Shown here: one piece after another, positions 1 to 6,900 of the stretch
Position numbering within the stretch: position 1 is the stretch's first letter
How the letters are laid out: each line of letters begins with the position of its first letter
DNA from: Flavobacteriaceae bacterium
GTDB taxonomy: Bacteria > Bacteroidota > Bacteroidia > Flavobacteriales > Flavobacteriaceae
DNA length: 9,086 nucleotides
Reading direction: 5' to 3'
Assembly: GCA_016649785.1 (NCBI GenBank)
Contig: JAENXB010000113.1
Location: forward strand, 1-9,086
Translations under genes and position numbers: made by a program
Notes under the pieces: model-generated
Seen by the model: only the letters and a program-made list of their open reading frames with translations
Databases searched by the model: none
What the model was told of the DNA's origin: nothing

Positions 1-368
1 GGATTATTTTCTCCTTTGGTACCCATGATAAGAAATTCAATTCCCTTCTCTTTAACTGTTTCGAGAACAGCATCAATGACTTTATTATATTCAGAAATTA
101 TTTCGAAATGGTGATTTGAAGTATCATTTCTCATATTGAGTCCCTCCAAAAGGCCTTCCAGCCCCGATTCTGATTTTTCCTTTTCTTTTTCATATTCAGC
201 ATCCCCCGGGTCAGGATCCCTTATAGTATCGGTAGGGAAATCATATAGCTGAAAAGCGTTCAACAAATAAAAAGTGCACTCCTCATCTTTATAAAGATTT
301 AAAGCGTAAACTAAAGAGTTCCAGGAATTTTTTGAAAAGTCTGTAGGTATTAAAATTTTCTTGCTCAT
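1..368 (-). CDS. Universal stress protein (UspA family), N-terminal part, cut by window edge
   Basis: The gene starts at the ATG at 368-366 and reads leftwards for 122 codons to the window edge without a stop; the C-terminus lies outside. The protein opens MSKKILIPTDFSKNS, the classic first beta strand of a Usp domain with the nucleotide-pocket aspartate (D10) after the hydrophobic strand. It then has a helix, a second strand (TFYLLNAF), a charged Glu/Lys-rich linker (about residues 56-68), and near the cut the strand FLIMGTKGENN. The MGTKG segment is the start of the family's ATP-binding G-x2-G-x9-G motif, of which only the first part is visible. Family members are cytoplasmic stress-induced proteins, many of which bind ATP. 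In Bacteroidota they are often tandem two-domain proteins of about 270-280 residues, so this could be the first half of such a protein; that is inference. It is divergent from the zinc-ribbon gene. No clear TAnnTTTG promoter was found upstream of it. Confidence 0.85.
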   Translation of the reverse strand, partial: MSKKILIPTDFSKNSWNSLVYALNLYKDEECTFYLLNAFQLYDFPTDTIRDPDPGDAEYEKEKEKSESGLEGLLEGLNMRNDTSNHHFEIISEYNKVIDAVLETVKEKGIEFLIMGTKGENN

Positions 369-726
369 TTTTATAATTGATAGATTATTGATAAAATGTA
401 GTGGATTCAGAAATTGAAGATATGATAATTATAATCTTAATTTCCAAATTAATTGGCATAAACTAAATTTTGTATGTGGCCAATGCTAATTCCCCTTGTT
501 TTTCCACCATTCGAAATAAATTACTTCTTGGATAAAAGTAGCCAATTAGAGTTTCCTTTTATGTTTAATCCATGTTAATTAGGATAACTTTTGGATTAAT
601 TTTTCTGCGGTTTCGATACCTTTATTTTGGTTCTTTAAAAATTTTCACAATTTGTTGAATTTTAGATTTTGCTAAAGATTAAATACTAGCCTATAAGGCT
701 TATAATATCCATTAAAAAATAAATTG
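369..726. other. AT-rich divergent intergenic region
   Basis: This stretch separates the leftward stress-protein gene from the rightward zinc-ribbon gene and must hold the start signals of both. I see no open frame with protein-like composition. Weak candidates only: TTG at 627-629 with a poor -7 match at 647-654 (acaatttg, spacer 17) for the rightward gene, and an imperfect palindrome ccaaattaattgg at 444-456 that could be an operator. A short inverted repeat, AGCCT-ATA-AGGCT at 688-700, lies in the presumed leader of the zinc-ribbon gene; its five-base-pair stem is too short to call a riboswitch or attenuator. None of these is strong enough for a separate entry. Confidence 0.6.
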
Positions 727-993
727 ATGAAACCTGGAATATGTCAAAGTTGTGGCCTTCCTTTTACCGATGAGTCTAAAGGGACCAATCGTGACCAAAC
801 TGAAAGTGAAGATTATTGTATTAATTGTTTTCAAAATGGAAATTTCGTAGAACCTTCCCTAAGCCTTCGCGAAATAGAAGCTAAATATTTTGAGAAGGTC
901 AAAAAAAATGAAGGACTAACTTTAGAAGAAGCTCAGGAGGCTATAAAAATTTTGCCTACCCTAAAAAGGTGGAAAATTAGGGAAGATTTTTAA
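727..993 (+). CDS. Small zinc-ribbon protein (putative zinc ribbon domain family, PF12674-like)
   Basis: The protein has 88 residues starting at ATG 727. A TTG three bases upstream (724) is in frame, but the ATG is preferred because family members begin with a short Met-x-x-x-Ile-Cys stretch. Two cysteine pairs, C6-x2-C9 and C31-x2-C34, form a four-Cys zinc site. The first sits in CQSCGLPF, followed by a conserved GTN turn and SEDYCINCFQNGNF. After the ribbon comes a charged helical segment (about residues 47-76) ending in the block LPTLKRWK near the C-terminus, which I recall as typical of complete members of this family, so the gene looks full length. The molecular function of the family is not known; nucleic-acid or protein binding is only a guess. 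It stands alone on its strand and is followed by a palindromic terminator-like element. No Shine-Dalgarno sequence is visible, which is usual in this phylum. Confidence 0.85.
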   Translation: MKPGICQSCGLPFTDESKGTNRDQTESEDYCINCFQNGNFVEPSLSLREIEAKYFEKVKKNEGLTLEEAQEAIKILPTLKRWKIREDF

Positions 994-1011
994 TTTAAAA
1001 TTGCTGGTTTT

Positions 1012-1053
1012 AATAATCCAAATCCTTGTATTAATACAAGGATTTGGATTATT
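1012..1053 (+). terminator. Perfect 42-bp palindrome, probable terminator of the zinc-ribbon gene
   Basis: The two 21-base arms are exactly complementary with no mismatch, centred between 1032 and 1033. The element begins 18 bases after the stop codon at 991-993. As RNA it would fold into a hairpin of about 19 base pairs with a 4-base loop; the GC pairs lie in two clusters, around 1018-1019 and 1024-1028. The 3' side runs into ATTATTTTCT, a partial U-tract overlapping the stem, so termination in the plus direction is more likely than in the minus direction. The arms are longer and more perfect than an ordinary intrinsic terminator, so a protein-binding site or mRNA 3'-end stabiliser is an alternative. 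The symmetry itself is read directly from the sequence; the function is inferred. Confidence 0.65.
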
Positions 1054-1222
1054 TTCTAGTACAATAATCTTAACTTATTATCGTTAAATCTTCGAGTTTA
1101 ACACTTTTTTTCAAAATATTCGGCTTGAATGCCCTGTTTAAAAGTTAAAATTACACAATATAACAAAAACAACCTTAATAAAATCAAGACTTTTGCTAAA
1201 AAATAAAAATATTTTTCAGAAT
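1054..1222. other. AT-rich gap with a weak second hairpin
   Basis: The gap between the zinc-ribbon and small-lipoprotein genes (994-1286, 293 bp) holds the palindrome, the promoter listed separately, and this stretch. Within it GTTAAA (1083-1088) can pair with TTTAAC (1097-1102) across an 8-base loop containing TTCG, followed by ACAC and a run of seven T at 1105-1111. That resembles a weak, GC-poor back-up terminator for the upstream gene. I see no open frame or known RNA here. Confidence 0.3.
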
Positions 1223-1255
1223 TTGTTTTTTGAATTATAAAATCGCATACATTTG
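1223..1255 (+). promoter_or_regulatory. Bacteroidota-type promoter of the small lipoprotein gene
   Basis: TTG at 1223-1225 (within ATTTG) is followed after 22 bases by TACATTTG at 1248-1255, an exact match to the -7 consensus TAnnTTTG. The spacing falls within the 17-23 range described for flavobacterial housekeeping promoters. Transcription would start near 1260, giving a leader of roughly 25 bases before the ATG at 1287. The leader is AT-rich with no Shine-Dalgarno sequence, which fits the phylum. This is the best promoter match I found by eye in the window. Confidence 0.65.
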
Positions 1256-1286
1256 CTTTCTCAAAAACCAATAATAATTTATCAAA

Positions 1287-1490
1287 ATGAAAAAATCAAT
1301 TTTTACTTTTGCTGCTATCGCATTAGCTTTAAGTTTTACTTCATGTAAAGAAACTACAGTTGAAAAAACTGAAGATGTTGAAATCATGGAAACTGAAACT
1401 CCTGCAGAAGTTATTGAAACTCCGGTTGAAGTAACTGTAGATACAGTTATTCAAGTAGAAGAAAATATAGATGAAACTCCTGCTGAATAA
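1287..1490 (+). CDS. Small, very acidic lipoprotein with ETPxE repeats, function unknown
   Basis: The precursor has 67 residues. It begins MKKS and a hydrophobic segment (residues 5-18) leading to FTSC, so signal peptidase II would cleave before C20 and leave a 48-residue lipidated protein. The mature part has 13 Glu, 3 Asp and only 2 Lys (net charge about -14), no aromatic residues and no Cys besides the anchor. ETPAE or ETPVE occurs three times (37-41, 44-48, 63-67), the last forming the C-terminus. It is probably disordered. The residues after the lipid Cys are K-E-T-T, only a partial match to the charged surface-export signal of Bacteroidota lipoproteins, so periplasmic versus surface location is undecided. 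A consensus promoter and a strong terminator flank it, indicating a monocistronic unit. I do not recognise the family. Possible roles such as cation binding or envelope spacing are speculation. Confidence 0.75.
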   Translation: MKKSIFTFAAIALALSFTSCKETTVEKTEDVEIMETETPAEVIETPVEVTVDTVIQVEENIDETPAE

Positions 1491-1512
1491 TTAGGGATTT
1501 CTCAAGTATTTT

Positions 1513-1545
1513 AAAGAGGCTGCCAGCAATGACAGCCTCTTTTTT
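1513..1545 (+). terminator. Rho-independent terminator of the small lipoprotein gene
   Basis: AAAGAGGCTG (1513-1522) pairs perfectly with CAGCCTCTTT (1533-1542) across a 10-base loop, and the T-run continues to 1545. It starts 22 bases after the stop codon. It is the clearest intrinsic terminator in the window. The minus-strand reading ends in TTTAAAAT, so it may also work weakly for tamL, which arrives from the other side. Confidence 0.85.
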
Positions 1546-1567
1546 ATTTATATAAAGTCCATTGGAC

Positions 1568-1587
1568 AAAGACAGGTAGTCTTTTTT
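1568..1587. terminator. Short hairpin between the convergent genes, possible terminator
   Basis: AAAGAC (1568-1573) pairs with GTCTTT (1579-1584) across the loop AGGTA, with T continuing to 1587. It lies 4 bases beyond the tamL stop and 26 bases past the lipoprotein terminator. The T-run favours the plus direction, where it would be a back-up. In the minus direction, where tamL needs a terminator, the trailing T-tract is short. A stem of six base pairs is weak. Confidence 0.35.
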
Positions 1588-1591
1588 ATTA

Positions 1592-3883
1592 TTAAAAGGG
1601 ATATCCTATGGCCAGATTAAATACCAGGTTTTCTTTTATCCACTGTTTGTCACCAAAATTTATCTGGTCCAGCACCCAACGTTCTCCCTCCGGCAAATAT
1701 GGCTTTCTTAACGGGAAAGCAAGATCTGTTCTCAAAATTAAAAAGTTAAAATCAAATCGAAGACCAACTCCTGTCCCAACAGCCAGTTCCTTCAAAAAAT
1801 CCTTTGAAAATTTGGCTCCAGGTTTCTCGGGATTTTCATTCATCAACCAGATATTACCTGCATCAACAAATAAAGCCCCTTTAACTATACTGAATAGATC
1901 TGTTCTCAACTCGGTGTTCAATTCCAGTTTTAGATCTCCGGACTGATCAGGTAAAAATGAACTGGCATCTGTTTCCTGTTTGAATGTGCCCGGACCGATG
2001 GATCTTGCCCTGAAAGCCCTGATACTGTTGGTTCCGCCCACAAAAAACTGCTTTATAAAGGGAAGTTCGTTTGAATTGCCATAAGGGAAACCTGCCCCTA
2101 TGATAATCCTGCTGGCCAACTGCGATTTTAATCCCAGTTTAAAATAATGCCTGAAATCATTTTCGAGTTTTGCATATTGACTGAATGCCACTCCAAAAAT
2201 AGTCTCGGGAGCGCCAGAATCTATATTGGCACCGGTTAAAAGTCCCGCTATATTCCCGGCCAGATCTATTCCTCCCTGGTAATAAAAAGTAGAGGTTTTT
2301 TCCGTTTTCATTGTATTGGTAAAAGTAAAAGTATAAGTTGGGCCAAAGATAAGTTGCTTTTCAATCAACTTTCCAAGAGTGGGATTTAAAGCTATTTGGT
2401 CTTCATATAATTGAGTTACCTTAAAAGGATTGACATAATTAATGTTGAGAATATTTAACTGATGTTCGGTTCTAATGTTTTCTTTCCATAAATATCCAAA
2501 GGAAGTTTTAAACGAATTCAGGGAATACAGTTTTGACCTGGTTTGAAATTCATAGCCAAGGCTGGCTTTTGTCCTCGGCACAAAGGCGCTGGAAGATTCT
2601 GTTTTGAAAGGGGTCAATAATTTTGGCCATATCAATGCGGCTTCCGTCCCAAATCTGTACACATTAAATCCCTTGTTCAATCCGGAAACCTGTACTTCAA
2701 ATCCGCCAAATGCTGAAATTGTCAATAATTCGGCACCTTTAAAGGTATTTCTGTTGCTCCAGTTTAAATTTATTTCGGAGCCCGCATAGTTGGCGGAGTT
2801 CGTTTTTCCAAGCAATTCCAGTCGAATCGACTTTTTGGGCAGGGGAGTAAGAAAATAGTAAGCATCCAGGCCATTTTCTATAGAATCGGATTCTTTGAAC
2901 TGATTTTTTACAAATTTAAATGTACCCATATTCACCAACCTGTTCAGGGATTTATTGTGATCTGTCCGGTTGTAGGGTTCACCTTTCTCAAATTGAAGCG
3001 AGCGCTCAAAAATCTGGGGTTTAAATTTTTTCTCGGGATCTATAATGGTGAAATCCTTGAATTTTACCGCAGCAGCAGATGTTTCTGAAAGTGTATCTTC
3101 TGTTATTGAATAATTTGGGTAAACGTAAATATTGTTTATTTTGTAAATGTTTTTTGCCTTTTCCGGGGTTTCATTTTTAACTTTTAACCTCAGGCTTACT
3201 TCCCTGTTCCCAATTGTGCTGTCCACCTGTACCAACAGGTAATCGGGATTAAAATAGTAATAGCCATTTTCTTTGAGATTGGCATCTATCCTAACTCTTT
3301 CGGCTTTTATCACATCCAGATCATAAGGTTTTCCGGGTTTTAAAAAACTGTTTTCCCGGATTGAGGAAACCGCCGCGGTAATTTGAGATGAATCTTTTGG
3401 AAATGAAACCTCCTTAATTAAGTAACGGTTATTGAGAGTTGTCGAATATTCTGCGGTAACTTTTTTATTTCTTGTGGTGGAATCTGAGCTGGTTTTGGCA
3501 TTAAAAAAGCCTTTGTTTTCAACGAAGTTCTGAAGTAGATCCACATTGTATTCCATATTTACCTGGCTGAAAAGCACAGGTGGCTCTCCTACTTTATTTT
3601 TTAGCCAATATTTTATTCCTTTCTCCTTTTTCGGTTCACCGGCAATATTGTAAAAATAAAGTTTCGGTCTCAAACCTAAGATTTTAGAATTTGGCCTTGG
3701 ACGCAGCAAATCTTCCAGGTTTTCTTCCAGCTGTTTCTTTTCTCTTCTTGAAATTTTCTCTCCTTTAACATCAACCTTTCCCCCAACATATAATAATTCC
3801 CCTTCCGGAAGATATTTCAGGTTACTGCAGGCAGAAAATAGCAAAGTCAAAATCAGATAAAAGTGGATATATTTTTTAGTCAT
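1592..3883 (-). CDS. tamL: TamL: outer-membrane lipoprotein of the TamA/BamA (Omp85) family
   Basis: This is the outer-membrane partner of TamB, expected to act in outer-membrane biogenesis. I chose ATG 3883-3881 (763 residues) because it puts a lipoprotein signal at the N-terminus: MTKKY, hydrophobic residues 6-16, then FSAC with lipidated C19. The frame stays open 33 codons further upstream, but that would overlap the end of tamB and bury the signal. Residues about 27-150, 153-245 and 247-345 look like POTRA repeats, including the family block LKYLPEGE just after the Cys. From about 350 to the end is a BamA-type 16-strand barrel. It includes the L6-loop motif I621-R622-A623-F624 within GGTNSIRAFRARS (the counterpart of VRGF/Y in BamA) and ends in GYPF, the usual C-terminal aromatic of the last strand. 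No stop or frameshift interrupts it. It is the second gene of the tamB-tamL unit. The lipid anchor distinguishes the Bacteroidota form from proteobacterial TamA. Confidence 0.92.
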   Translation of the reverse strand: MTKKYIHFYLILTLLFSACSNLKYLPEGELLYVGGKVDVKGEKISRREKKQLEENLEDLLRPRPNSKILGLRPKLYFYNIAGEPKKEKGIKYWLKNKVGEPPVLFSQVNMEYNVDLLQNFVENKGFFNAKTSSDSTTRNKKVTAEYSTTLNNRYLIKEVSFPKDSSQITAAVSSIRENSFLKPGKPYDLDVIKAERVRIDANLKENGYYYFNPDYLLVQVDSTIGNREVSLRLKVKNETPEKAKNIYKINNIYVYPNYSITEDTLSETSAAAVKFKDFTIIDPEKKFKPQIFERSLQFEKGEPYNRTDHNKSLNRLVNMGTFKFVKNQFKESDSIENGLDAYYFLTPLPKKSIRLELLGKTNSANYAGSEINLNWSNRNTFKGAELLTISAFGGFEVQVSGLNKGFNVYRFGTEAALIWPKLLTPFKTESSSAFVPRTKASLGYEFQTRSKLYSLNSFKTSFGYLWKENIRTEHQLNILNINYVNPFKVTQLYEDQIALNPTLGKLIEKQLIFGPTYTFTFTNTMKTEKTSTFYYQGGIDLAGNIAGLLTGANIDSGAPETIFGVAFSQYAKLENDFRHYFKLGLKSQLASRIIIGAGFPYGNSNELPFIKQFFVGGTNSIRAFRARSIGPGTFKQETDASSFLPDQSGDLKLELNTELRTDLFSIVKGALFVDAGNIWLMNENPEKPGAKFSKDFLKELAVGTGVGLRFDFNFLILRTDLAFPLRKPYLPEGERWVLDQINFGDKQWIKENLVFNLAIGYPF

Positions 3884-3888
3884 TGCAT
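3880..3888 (-). other. Two-codon mini-ORF ATG-CAA-TGA overlapping the tamL start
   Basis: In the 19-bp spacer between tamB and tamL the minus strand reads ATGCAATGA. This contains ATG (3888-3886), CAA and TGA (3882-3880), and the TGA overlaps the tamL ATG (3883-3881) in the ATGA arrangement used for translational coupling. The preceding leader is A-rich without a Shine-Dalgarno motif. It may be chance in an AT-rich spacer, or it may pass ribosomes on to tamL. Confidence 0.3.
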
Positions 3889-3902
3889 TTTTTAATTTCA
3901 AA

Positions 3903-6900
3903 CTATTTGCTTTTTCGTTTGCTGAAGAGTTCCTTAAACTTATTGTAATCCATAGTGATAATAAAGGCAACCCCGGTTTCAATAATTTGTCCCTGCAGCG
4001 CTACCTCATATTTATTTTTTCGGTAAGCCCTTAGAATATATCGTCCATCTTTGGAAAGCTTATAGTCTATCGCAATATCGCCCGCAATATTAGTGGCATT
4101 CCGGTTGCTTTGTTGAGGTCCTTCCAGTCCAAAGTTGCTACCTATGGTAACCTTCAGGCGCTCGTTCAACAATTGTTTGGAAAGGCCCACATTTAAATCG
4201 GTAGCGTATTCCCGTTGGCCTGAGGTATAATCTTCATAAGATTCAAGATCAAATTTCAGTTCTACTCCGCTAATTAAATCGGAGGCCAGATCGTTCAATT
4301 GTTGGGAAAGGATCTTACTCACACTTTGCCTCGCCAGGACTTCTGCACCCGCACCTCCGGCTTCACTGGCAAAAGGATTTTCCCCTATAAACCTGTTGAG
4401 AAGGAGTAAAGCAAAAACCTGCTTGTTCAATTCAGATGGTTGCTGGCGCAGTTGGGCCAGTTTGATCCTCGTATTATTTAGGACATCTCCGGAAACATTA
4501 TAGTTGCCTTCCGGTAAACGGATATCAAAACTCAGTTCCGGTTTCAGCAATTCCCCTTTCATTTTCAAAATTGTCTGGAATGGCAGTCGTTGTTTATAGG
4601 TGTTTCTTGTTCCGGCGGTAAGATTTCCCAATTGGTTCTCAAGAAGATCAATTGGAGCGGTTTCGGTTTCGTAAATTGCAGTGATGTTAACATCAGCGGT
4701 TGTAGGCTCTCCTGTCCATAGGATATAACTGCCTTTTTCAATTACAAACCTTCTTTTTATAAAATTAAAAGACATTTCGTAAGCCCCATCGGTAAACTCA
4801 TATCTGCCGGTTAAACTCGTTTTCCCCGAAGGATCTATACCGGCGGTGAGTTGTGCTTCACCTTTCAGTTTTAAATAATCGCCGTTACCTTCATCAATGA
4901 TCAGGGTTAACTCTGCTTCTTCATCTGTTTCAATAATTACTGAAACATCCATTCCCTGAATTTCGGAAGTATTCAGAACTTCTTTCATGCGTTGGGTTTC
5001 TGCAAGTAACCTGCTTTTTTCATCAGTAAACTCAACAATTCCTTCCCTATCGGCTATGGAAGGATCTTCCTGAGGCATCACCACCGTGAGCTTACTATCC
5101 TCATTTATCCTGATATTTCCGCTTATCACGGGACTTTCCAGATCTCCGCCAATATTCAAATTGGCATCCAGAAATAAATCCCCGTAATAAAGTTCGTTTT
5201 CCTGTGCTGTAGAGCTTATCGCTTTGAAATTAATGGCATTTACCGATAAGTTAAAACCGAAATCAATATAATCTGCTGTTTGAAGATTTCCGTTAATGGT
5301 CAACTTGTTGTTAGCTTCATCAAAAACTGAAAATTGATCAAACCGGATATTTTCCCGGTTAAAGGAAATCTGATCGTTCATGGATTGAAAATAGGAATTT
5401 AGCCGTGCAAGCCTAAATCCAACCTCATTGAATTTAAGATCGCCAAGTATTACCGGCTTTTCTAAAGTCCCGTTAATGCTGAAATTTCCCGATAAATATC
5501 CGGTGCTTTCACTAATAGCCCCGAAAGAAAATCCCTGGATACTTTTAAGGTTGAGATGTTGTAAGTCCAGGTTAAAATCCAGTTTGCCAACTTCCGTGTT
5601 ATAGAGCCCTCTTAATTCTACACTGTTGCCTTTTCCGGTAATATTGATATTTGCATTGAGCGTATTTGCTGTTTGGTTATCTACAAGCATCCTTATATTT
5701 CCAAGGGTGTCTTTTTTAAAATTAAAATCCTCAATTGTCAGATCTGAAGTGAATTGCGGAGAAGTTTTTAAATTCCGTAAGATCACATCGCCATTAATTT
5801 TTCCGCCTGCCAGCAAGGTATCTTTAGATATCATTCTGCTGATGGTTTCTATTTCAAAATTATTAAAATCAACTTTTAAAGGCGAATTTGGTTCAGCAGT
5901 TTGTGAATTGATCCTGATGGCACTTTGGTTATGACTGAGTTCAAAATTTCCAGCCCAGATCCCTTTTTCAGAAATCTTAATGCTGTTGTTTCCTGGGATA
6001 TTCCAGGATTCATAATTGAGGAGCAAGGCATCAGGATCCAGGGAAAATTCAGTCGCTTTTTCCCGGGCCGTCATAATCCCTGCAACACGATAGTGAGGTT
6101 CATTTTTGAAATCGTCAATTTCTAACTTATAGGCTATCACATCGTTCTCAACCGTTCCGGATAATTCTGTCTGGAAGAGTTTAAGTTGCGCGCTGTCAAC
6201 ATCATCTATCACGAGATTATAGTTCAACGCATCATTTTCGGTTGCCAGGTTAAATTGTGCATTGGTAATTTTATAATTGAGATATTTAAGACCGGGAATA
6301 CTGCCTGCTGCTGAAATGTTATCGTTCCGGCTGTTAAACCTTCCTGATACTACGATGGGTTGAAGCAAGTTGAGTTCCGGCACCAATTGATTTATAATTG
6401 GATCATTGTTTATGGTGACATCAAAAGCAAACTCTTGAGGCTGGGTCTCAATTTTTTCTGCGGAAGGGGAGAGGTCGTAATAATGAGAAACCGAATTTAT
6501 TAAAGCCGTCCCTATTTGTGTGAGCTGATAATTTCCTTCCAGCTTTGCATTTATAAATTGAGATTTTAACTGAATACTATCGCCTGCGGCTGAAGCAGTG
6601 GAACCTATGCTGATGCTGTCCAATAAAAATTCCTGAGTCGCATTTTCTGCTACGACACCGGTTAAAAAGATCTTCCCGTTCAAATAGTCAGGATCTGCGG
6701 TGGTGAGATCTGCACTGATTTCACCTCTTAATTTTAACGGGGAAGAATATAAATTCAGGGAATCCAGAACCATCTTTTCAAGATTTGCGGTGAGTTGCAC
6801 TGAAGGATATTCTCCCTTAAAACTGCCGTTTGCAACCAGGTCAAAATTCAGGTTTTGATCGTTCATAACAGCTTCCGCATTAAATAAACCATTTTCAATT

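Noticed and set aside
688..700. Short inverted repeat AGCCT-ATA-AGGCT as a riboswitch or attenuator
   Set aside because: It has only five base pairs, no T-tract and no match to a riboswitch core I recognise.
724..726. TTG as start of the zinc-ribbon gene
   Set aside because: The immediately following ATG at 727 is the stronger start and adds only one residue's difference.
1608..1946. 112-codon open frame on the plus strand
   Set aside because: It is antisense to the tamL barrel region, has no promoter or leader signal, and its translation lacks a protein-like pattern; it is a shadow of tamL.
3884..3982. In-frame upstream extension of tamL by 33 codons to an ATG at 3982
   Set aside because: It would overlap the 3' end of tamB by 80 bases and place the lipoprotein signal in the interior; the ATG at 3883 gives a proper signal peptide with C19.
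5626..6125. Two overlapping plus-strand open frames (102 and 66 codons) inside tamB
   Set aside because: They are antisense to a continuous, conserved-looking coding sequence; the apparent hydrophobic N-terminus of the first is the complement of polar/beta-strand codons in tamB.
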